A stretch of 34,609 bases of DNA from a virus. The stretch is taken from positions 1 to 34,609 of IMG/VR virus record IMGVR_UViG_3300010430_000277. The stretch is one strand, 5' to 3'. A model generated the notes under the pieces. The model saw only the letters and a list, made by a program, of their open reading frames with translations, was not told the DNA's origin and searched no databases. Shown here piece by piece: positions 29,923 to 34,609 of this stretch; position 1 is the stretch's first letter, and the number at the start of each line of letters is the position of its first letter. A program made the translations under genes and the position numbers.

Positions 29923-30193
29923 TTGTCCCCCCCTTGGGATTAAGTACCTTTTCCACGGCGTCGAAAAGCTCGCCTTCTTTTTCGTTTTGGGGGATATACG
30001 TATCTAAAAAGTCTTGCAAAAGCCCCTCGCATTTTTCGGCCCGGAGCTTGTAGCGTCGGCTTGTGTCGCGGCTAACCTTGTGTTTTCCGCTAGCTTTTAG
30101 GTATTTCTGAACATCTTTCCACTTCACCCACTCGCCTTTCGGCGTTCTCATGAAGCCCTCGCGGGTGCTGTTATACCTTTGCGGCTCGTCCAT
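29912..30193 (-). CDS. 93-residue protein, unknown function
   Basis: The ATG at 30193 shares a base with the TAA of the leaderless gene upstream and has GAGAGG six bases before it. The N-terminus includes 'TPKGEWVKWKDVQKYLKASG' and the middle is basic (HKVSRDTSRRYKLRAEK), followed by an acidic helical C-terminus (LLQDFLDTYIPQNEKEGELF). The WKDVQKYL pattern appears in small phage proteins with an unassigned domain. Function unknown. Confidence 0.6.
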   Translation of the reverse strand: MDEPQRYNSTREGFMRTPKGEWVKWKDVQKYLKASGKHKVSRDTSRRYKLRAEKCEGLLQDFLDTYIPQNEKEGELFDAVEKVLNPKGGTNED

Positions 30194-30318
30194 TATTTGC
30201 CTCTCCACGGTCCTCGGACCCGATCGCGGCTCGCCTCACGCTTTGCCTTTTGGAAGGCGCGAAAGCGGGCCTCTTTTTCCTTGGAAGGTGTCGGCTTCCC
30301 TTGCGTGGGAGTTTTCAT
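30193..30318 (-). CDS. 41-residue basic protein, predicted leaderless
   Basis: A peptide (MKTPTQGKPTPSKEKEARFR at its start, rich in Lys and Arg) with no ribosome site. The promoter TTGACA-17-CACAAT places the transcript start exactly at the A of this ATG. It is the first gene of a leftward unit downstream of the helicase; its promoter overlaps the helicase stop codon. Likely a nucleic-acid binding peptide, but no family is seen. Confidence 0.5.
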   Translation of the reverse strand: MKTPTQGKPTPSKEKEARFRAFQKAKREASRDRVRGPWRGK

Positions 30319-30324
30319 GGTCTC

Positions 30325-30353
30325 ATTGTGGCCCAAGTGTGCGCCCATGTCAA
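30325..30353 (-). promoter_or_regulatory. leftward promoter TTGACA-17-CACAAT with operator
   Basis: A consensus -35 lies at 30353-30348 and the -10 at 30330-30325. The dyad TGTGGCC-N6-TGCGCCC (30327-30346) is centred 18.5 bases before +1, which falls on 30318, the first base of the ATG. It sits across the helicase stop codon, so the downstream genes can be made independently of the helicase. Confidence 0.75.
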
Positions 30354-31600
30354 GAGCCGGAGGCTACCGATTTAAGATCTATAAGGCTTTTGTCCGTCGT
30401 AATTTGGCCGATAAAGCCCGTTGCGGGGTTGATATGTAAATTAAATTTTTCCGTTGGCCCGTTTCGATTTTTGGCGACTCTCACCTCGAGGTTACTCATG
30501 GTGTGGGTTTCGGGATCAACCTTATAAGGCCACCAAGCAAGAAGCGCCAAGTGCGCGTTTTCCTCGATGCCGCCGGACTCTTTTAGGTCCGATAAGTTAG
30601 GCATACGATTGGCCGAGCCCCGGTTAACTTGGCTTAAGATCACCATTGCGGCACCGTATTTATTCCCGAGTTCCCGTATGCGGCGGCTTAAATTGCTTAT
30701 GTGGTAGGCCGGGGTTTGACCCTTGTCTTCCGGCATTACTTGGCCTAGAAGTTGGATATGGTCGATTACGACTAGGTCGGGCTTGTGCTCAATCATGACC
30801 GCCTCGATATCCCCAAGATCCGGGCAATCAAGAAGCCGGAACCGATCCTCGTAACGAGTCTTAAGGCGGCTGATTTCCTCTTCGGATTTTTTAAGCGCGA
30901 ATTCGTCACGACCCACAAGAAGCGTATGTTTGTGCATCTTGGCCGCAATCGCGGTAAGTCCGTACACGATGCCCCGCGTCCCCATCTCATAATCACAATA
31001 AAGAACGCGTTGTCCCTCTTTCATAACGTGGTGAACGCAATTTAGGGCGATCGTGGTTTTGTTGTGCGAGGTCGGGGCCGATATCACGCTTAAGGCCCCT
31101 CTTGTAAACCCGCCCGTAATTTCATTGAAGTCGGACCAAGGGAGCGGGATATCCGGTTCTTGCTTTTCGACCCTCAATCTTACGCCCTCGATAGCATCGG
31201 CGAAAACATCGACGGCCGCTTGCCGGTCGAACCCATGTCGGCGCCATTCCTCCATCGTCTCTTGGATGGCGTTAAGATCGGCCCCCGCATCTTGAAGCTT
31301 CCCCATGTAATGAGAGTCGCGCAAGCCCTCGACCCGATGGCGGACAATGTCCGCGCTTAGTTCCGGGCTCTCCCCCGTAAGGGCGACAACCTTAGAGATC
31401 CGCTCTTGACATTGGGTCGCGACCGAGACCGCGTCGAATTCGGTCCCCTCCCAAATATGCTTAACGATGCAACCGTAAATCTTTTGGTAATCGGGGCTTA
31501 CCCAATCAACATCGATACGGGAAATATAAGGGCGGGCTAGTTCGGAATCTAAAAGGAAGGCACCAAGGAGTTGCCTCGTTAAGATCTCCGAATCGTGCAC
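30350..31600 (-). CDS. replicative DNA helicase (DnaB-type)
   Basis: I start the gene at the GTG at 31600 (GGAG nine bases upstream), giving 416 residues; the open frame runs back to a TTG at 31663. The N-terminal domain begins with 'HDSEILTRQLLGAFLLD', as in DnaB proteins. The C-terminal domain has a deviant Walker A (SAPTSHNKTT, with Asn instead of Gly before Lys), 'YCDYEMGTRG', Walker B 'DLVVIDHIQLL', 'VILSQVNRGS' and 'LSDLKESGGIEENAHLALL'. It should unwind the phage replication fork as a hexamer. No loader or primase gene is visible nearby. Confidence 0.9.
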   Translation of the reverse strand: MHDSEILTRQLLGAFLLDSELARPYISRIDVDWVSPDYQKIYGCIVKHIWEGTEFDAVSVATQCQERISKVVALTGESPELSADIVRHRVEGLRDSHYMGKLQDAGADLNAIQETMEEWRRHGFDRQAAVDVFADAIEGVRLRVEKQEPDIPLPWSDFNEITGGFTRGALSVISAPTSHNKTTIALNCVHHVMKEGQRVLYCDYEMGTRGIVYGLTAIAAKMHKHTLLVGRDEFALKKSEEEISRLKTRYEDRFRLLDCPDLGDIEAVMIEHKPDLVVIDHIQLLGQVMPEDKGQTPAYHISNLSRRIRELGNKYGAAMVILSQVNRGSANRMPNLSDLKESGGIEENAHLALLAWWPYKVDPETHTMSNLEVRVAKNRNGPTEKFNLHINPATGFIGQITTDKSLIDLKSVASGS

Positions 31601-31702
31601 GCGTGCCGGCTCCGTAAAAAAAGCCGGGGTATACCCCAAGGCTTGACCGGAATACGACCGCAACGGACCGCACTTTTTGGGATAACCCCGGCGAAAACTT
31701 AG

Positions 31703-31722
31703 GGTGGCCGGTCAAGACCACC
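31703..31722. promoter_or_regulatory. orphan operator-like dyad between divergent operons
   Basis: GGTGGCC-N6-GACCACC is a seven-base inverted repeat, matching the core of the early operators (GTGGCC-N6-GGCCAC on the other strand). It lies between the leftward helicase and the rightward nuclease genes. No good -35/-10 pair fits it (leftward TTGTTG-15-CACCCT is weak), so it may be a pure binding site or a weak helicase promoter. Confidence 0.45.
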
Positions 31723-31760
31723 AACAATTTAACCGCGGAAATTTTTTTTGCAAGGCACAT

Positions 31761-31788
31761 TTGCAATTGTGGCCCGTTTGTGTATCCT
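31761..31788 (+). promoter_or_regulatory. rightward promoter TTGCAA-16-TATCCT with operator
   Basis: The dyad TGTGGCC-N6-TGTATCC (31768-31787) is the weakest of the set. By -10 spacing +1 is 31795, and by operator register it is 31796, the first base of the nuclease ATG; either way the mRNA has essentially no leader. It drives the recombination genes. Confidence 0.65.
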
Positions 31789-31795
31789 TGTGTTT

Positions 31796-32785
31796 ATGCC
31801 GCTCGAGACTATCTCCACCTCGGAAGCCAAAACTTGGCTATCGTGTCCCCGCGAAGGAAAGCATAAATACGTCGACCTTCGAGTCTCGGCCCGAGAGAAT
31901 AAGCATCTTTGGATGGGCTCTCTAGTTCACTTTGCGCTTGAGCGGTTTTGGCAAAATAAAAAAGCCACCGAGATGGACATTATTTCCGCGCTCAATGAAT
32001 GGAGCGAAGACAATCCTTATAATGATGCCCGCGACGAAGAGATTTATCTCGCGCAAGCCCGGGCAATGATGGCCGGCTATTGGAACGCGTGGCACCGAAG
32101 CCGGGAGGATTGGGAGTACATCGGCGTCGAAGGGCCGGTCCGCATGGAGTTGGAGGGCACCGGTTACGAGTTTGTCGGTAAGTTTGACGCGCTCGCGACT
32201 TATATCCCCCAAGATAAAAAATTTCTCATTGAACACAAGACCACCTCCGAAGATATCGAAAGGCCGGACGCCTTTTATTGGCTTAGACTCCAATCCGACA
32301 AGCAACTTACGGGATATAAGGCCGCTAAGGAGCGGGAAATCGGCGAAGAGATCGGTCTCCTTTATGACGTTTTGCGTAAGCCAACGGGTCGTGGCCCAAA
32401 AATGAAGAGCCGCATTGTTAAGCGTAAGACCGAAACCCAAGAAGAGTTCGAACTACGTAAGGCGGATGCCACCGAATCCTTTTTTGAATATCAAGAACGG
32501 CTCGAGGCCGAGTACGTTGAGGCGCCCGGAACATTTTTCGCACGCCGGGAAATTTTTCGCACCCTCGAAGATCTCGAAGAGTGGGAACAAGAGTTAATTA
32601 CCACGATAAAAACCGTTGAACAATTTAAGGCTTCTGATATATTTCCTCGTAATGATGGTCATTGCAAGAGATTCGGGTCCGTTTGTCCCTACTTCGGGGT
32701 ATGTAATAAAATGGAGTCGATTGATTCCGGCAATTTTAAAGACAAGGAGTCGAAGCACGTAGAGCTTCCCTTTCTAAATACGTAA
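31796..32785 (+). CDS. Cas4/RecB-like PD-(D/E)xK exonuclease
   Basis: A 329-residue protein from an ATG at 31796 without ribosome site, predicted leaderless. It shows the RecB/AddB/Cas4 nuclease order: 'SEAKTWLSCPREGKHKY' with Cys17, 'GSLVHFALERFW' (His45), 'VGKFDALA' (Asp131), 'LIEHKTT' (Glu146, Lys148) and 'QLTGYKAAK'. The C-terminus has three Cys (HCKRFGSVCPYFGVCN) which with Cys17 can hold a 4Fe-4S cluster. It should degrade or process DNA ends for recombination, together with the ATPase and SSB-like proteins that follow in the same operon. Confidence 0.85.
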   Translation: MPLETISTSEAKTWLSCPREGKHKYVDLRVSARENKHLWMGSLVHFALERFWQNKKATEMDIISALNEWSEDNPYNDARDEEIYLAQARAMMAGYWNAWHRSREDWEYIGVEGPVRMELEGTGYEFVGKFDALATYIPQDKKFLIEHKTTSEDIERPDAFYWLRLQSDKQLTGYKAAKEREIGEEIGLLYDVLRKPTGRGPKMKSRIVKRKTETQEEFELRKADATESFFEYQERLEAEYVEAPGTFFARREIFRTLEDLEEWEQELITTIKTVEQFKASDIFPRNDGHCKRFGSVCPYFGVCNKMESIDSGNFKDKESKHVELPFLNT

Positions 32786-32821
32786 CCTTTTCCCAATTGA
32801 CCTAGTAAAAAGGAGGACTGT

Positions 32822-33763
32822 ATGGGAGTACCAAGGATTATAAAAGGGGCACAAGATAGCCCCGTCCGGGCCGGACTTATCGGCGGACCCGGGACCGGCA
32901 AGACGACGCTTGCCTCACTATTTCCGAAGCCGATTATCGGACAAACCGAAGACGGGGCCTTTGCGCTCAATGTCGACAAATTCGATTTAATCAAGACTTG
33001 GCAAGAATTGATTGAGTCCGTCGAGTGGCTCGAAACCGAGGAGCACGACTATAAAACCTTTGTAGTCGACACCATCGGAGACGCCGAAAAAATGTTGCAC
33101 GATTACGTGTGCAAAAAATACTATAAGGGAAAATGGGACGCGGAACGCAATACCGATTCCTTTATGAATTTCGGACGGGGATACAAAACCTCCGCACAAG
33201 AGATCGACCAACTTACGGAGCGGCTTGATCGTCTCCGGGCCAAGCGTGGCATGAACATTATTCTTATTGCCCACGCCCAAAACTCGATCGAGAAAAACCC
33301 GCTCGGCTCCGATTGGGGCAAGATTACGGGCAACCTCCATAAGGAGGCATGGCAAAAGATTCTTGGTTGGTGTGACATTGTTGGTTACATCGGCACCGAG
33401 AAGCGCGTTATTGGTGGGGATGGCGATCGCGCCGGTAAGGCCGTTGCCAAGGGTGGCCGCACCATTACTTTCGATGGTCACCCCGGGTTAGACGTCAAGA
33501 CCCGCGCCGGTTTTGATTTGCCGGCCGTTATGCCCCTTGACTATGAAGAGCTCGCGGCGCACCTCTTTGGCAATAAAAAGCCCCACCTTGAAGAGCTTAA
33601 AGCCGAGTTCGAGGCCCTTTTGGGCAACGTTGACGCCGAAACCGCGGAAAAGGCGGTCGCCTATATTGGGAAAAAACCCACCGTTGAAAAACTCAAAGCC
33701 GCAATTAACCGACTGATTTTAAACTTGCAAGCCGAAAGTGAGAAAGCTAATGCTACCGTTTAA
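32822..33763 (+). CDS. Sak4-like ATPase (AAA_24, RecA fold)
   Basis: A 313-residue protein with AAGGAGG about six bases before the ATG. The Walker A motif GGPGTGKT is at residues 21-28, Walker B in 'YKTFVVDTIGDAE' near 78, and 'IILIAHAQN' near 142 resembles the motif-III strand of RecA-fold ATPases. This is the plan of phage Sak4-like single-strand annealing or recombinase proteins of the AAA_24 family. The last 60 residues form a helical tail (VEKLKAAINRLILNLQ). The adjacent nuclease and SSB-like protein make up a complete recombination module. Confidence 0.85.
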   Translation: MGVPRIIKGAQDSPVRAGLIGGPGTGKTTLASLFPKPIIGQTEDGAFALNVDKFDLIKTWQELIESVEWLETEEHDYKTFVVDTIGDAEKMLHDYVCKKYYKGKWDAERNTDSFMNFGRGYKTSAQEIDQLTERLDRLRAKRGMNIILIAHAQNSIEKNPLGSDWGKITGNLHKEAWQKILGWCDIVGYIGTEKRVIGGDGDRAGKAVAKGGRTITFDGHPGLDVKTRAGFDLPAVMPLDYEELAAHLFGNKKPHLEELKAEFEALLGNVDAETAEKAVAYIGKKPTVEKLKAAINRLILNLQAESEKANATV

Positions 33764-34214
33764 CCCCGAAGATTTTAACGCCGAAGAAGAGAATAAGCCC
33801 AAGATCGAGCCCGGGCAATACGATTTCCGTATCGTCGAGGCCGAGATGAGATACACCGAAGGCCGCGCCGGAGCCAAGCTCGAAAAGGGCACTCCGTATC
33901 TTAATCTCAAGCTTGCCGCCGAGGTGAGCGAAGCCAAAGACGTCACCGTCTACGACTCGATTTTCTTTTACAGCAACTCGTGGCTTAAAAAAATGAACGA
34001 CTTTTGCAACTCGATCGGCATCAAGTTCAGCAATAACATTGATCCGAAAGACCTTGAAGACAAGACCGGCCATGCAAATTTCAAGATCGGTAAGAATGGT
34101 TATCTTGACGTCGCTTGGTACATTGACGCCAAGGAAGCCGGCGGTCCGAGTGGCTCACCGGTCGCTAATGCCCGGAAGCAAATCGAAGCCGAATCCGGCA
34201 ACATACCGTTTTGA
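33750..34214 (+). CDS. DUF669-like single-strand DNA-binding protein
   Basis: A 154-residue protein; the ATG at 33750 overlaps the ATPase gene by 14 bases (a GTG 12 bases earlier is possible). The sequence 'FNPEDFNAEEENKPKIEPGQ' followed by 'YDFRIVEAEMRYTEGRAGAK', then 'YLNLKLAAEV' and 'YDSIFFYSNSWLKKMNDFCN' matches the DUF669 pattern. The C-terminus ends SGNIPF, like the acidic-IPF tip by which bacterial SSB recruits partners, although fewer acids are present. DUF669 genes beside Sak4 or RecT-type recombinases are thought to be SSB substitutes. Confidence 0.75.
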   Translation: MLPFNPEDFNAEEENKPKIEPGQYDFRIVEAEMRYTEGRAGAKLEKGTPYLNLKLAAEVSEAKDVTVYDSIFFYSNSWLKKMNDFCNSIGIKFSNNIDPKDLEDKTGHANFKIGKNGYLDVAWYIDAKEAGGPSGSPVANARKQIEAESGNIPF

Positions 34215-34250
34215 TTCGAAAGGAGAGCCCGGTAGCCGCGAGGCCCGGTG

Positions 34251-34338
34251 CCAAGGGGTGTTTGTTGATTTCTGCCCTTGGTTTATCCGCTCTCCGTCCT
34301 TTGTCCGAGGGGGAGGGGCTTAATTGCCTCTCCCTCTC
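34251..34338 (+). promoter_or_regulatory. two RNA hairpins between the SSB-like gene and the membrane protein
   Basis: Hairpin 1 pairs CCAAGGG (34251-34257) with CCCTTGG (34275-34281). Hairpin 2 pairs 34307-34319 with 34326-34338 over 13 positions (two G-U pairs) with loop TTAATT, ending three bases before the ATG at 34342. Only three U residues follow, so this could be a partial terminator, an attenuator or a translation block for the next gene. A GGAGAG motif upstream at 34222 lacks a start codon. Confidence 0.5.
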
Positions 34339-34341
34339 TTT

Positions 34342-34578
34342 ATGAAAGGTTCCCCCGCCTTGACGGAATTTGTCTTAGAGCTCCAAAAGACGCAAGCTCT
34401 CATCTTAAGCCTAGATTCGAATTTGACTCGGCTAACCATTTGGGCTTCAATTCTGACCGGCGCACTTGTCGCCGTTGTCTTTATGAATGTGGGAGCTTAT
34501 GCCAAAGCCAAGGCTAAAAGCCGAAGTTGTACATCTTGCCGAGGACCGATTTCACGTTCGGATACCGGTAAAAATTGA
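34342..34578 (+). CDS. small membrane protein
   Basis: A 78-residue protein with one membrane segment (about residues 30-52, TIWASILTGALVAVVFMNVG) after a helical N-terminus (ALTEFVLELQKTQALILSLD) and before a basic Lys/Ser tail with CTSC. Its ATG follows directly on a strong hairpin, with no good ribosome site, so start and expression are uncertain; a TTG six codons upstream or a later TTG are alternatives. Holin or superinfection-exclusion roles are possible for such proteins, but nothing specific supports either. Confidence 0.45.
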   Translation: MKGSPALTEFVLELQKTQALILSLDSNLTRLTIWASILTGALVAVVFMNVGAYAKAKAKSRSCTSCRGPISRSDTGKN

Positions 34579-34609
34579 GTCCCTTAATTATTTTTTACCC
34601 AACGTCCGC

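Noticed and set aside
1-34609. Integrase, repressor of the CI type, endolysin, tRNA genes, CRISPR array, insertion sequences
   Set aside because: I looked for their motifs or repeats and found none that I could support; they may lie outside the window.

Overview
This window looks like part of a tailed phage or prophage genome with a siphovirus-type layout. It has a complete head and packaging set, a programmed-frameshift tail chaperone pair, a 912-residue tape measure protein and a replication/recombination block. I see no integrase, recognisable endolysin, tRNA, CRISPR array or insertion sequence. The host cannot be named from the sequence. The DNA is around half G+C, and CAG and CTG trinucleotides are almost absent over long stretches, which is a strong compositional signature.

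Layout. (1) 1-21911, leftward late operon: small and large terminase, a Maf/MptE-like (DUF115) protein, SPP1-type portal, Mu F-like and Mu G-like head proteins, scaffold, major capsid protein, neck proteins, tail tube, tail chaperones joined by a -1 frameshift, tape measure, distal tail/hub proteins and receptor-binding or decoration proteins. The last gene runs off the left edge. (2) 21977-26848, leftward early operon of about 19 small, tightly overlapping genes, many with CxxC zinc-ribbon motifs, split by an intrinsic terminator and internal promoter near 25.1 kb. (3) 26991-28700, rightward small genes, each short unit with its own promoter, including a predicted zinc metallopeptidase. (4) 28697-31600, leftward replication operon: DnaB-type helicase, a PD-(D/E)xK nuclease, a ribbon-helix-helix protein and small genes. 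(5) 31796-34578, rightward recombination operon: Cas4/RecB-like nuclease, Sak4-like ATPase, DUF669/SSB-like protein and a small membrane protein.

Regulation is the most notable part of the window. Seven promoters on both strands between 25.1 and 31.8 kb carry a dyad close to TGTRGCC-N6-GGCYACA, centred 18.5 bases upstream of the predicted transcript start and overlapping the -10 element. Five transcripts have the same 14-base leader that begins at +1 with GTAAGGAG. Three other units (small terminase, a 41-residue protein, the Cas4-like nuclease) appear leaderless. The terminator ending the 26848-25222 operon displays in its loop an 11-base perfect complement of the first 11 bases of that operon's own mRNA, and 9-10 bases match the other leaders. 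This suggests an RNA feedback element. These regulatory proposals are readings of the sequence and have not been tested.

Most gene starts were chosen from ATGA, GTGA or TAATG junctions with the upstream gene, from Shine-Dalgarno sites, or from promoter geometry. Function calls for the small genes are mostly limited to visible motifs.
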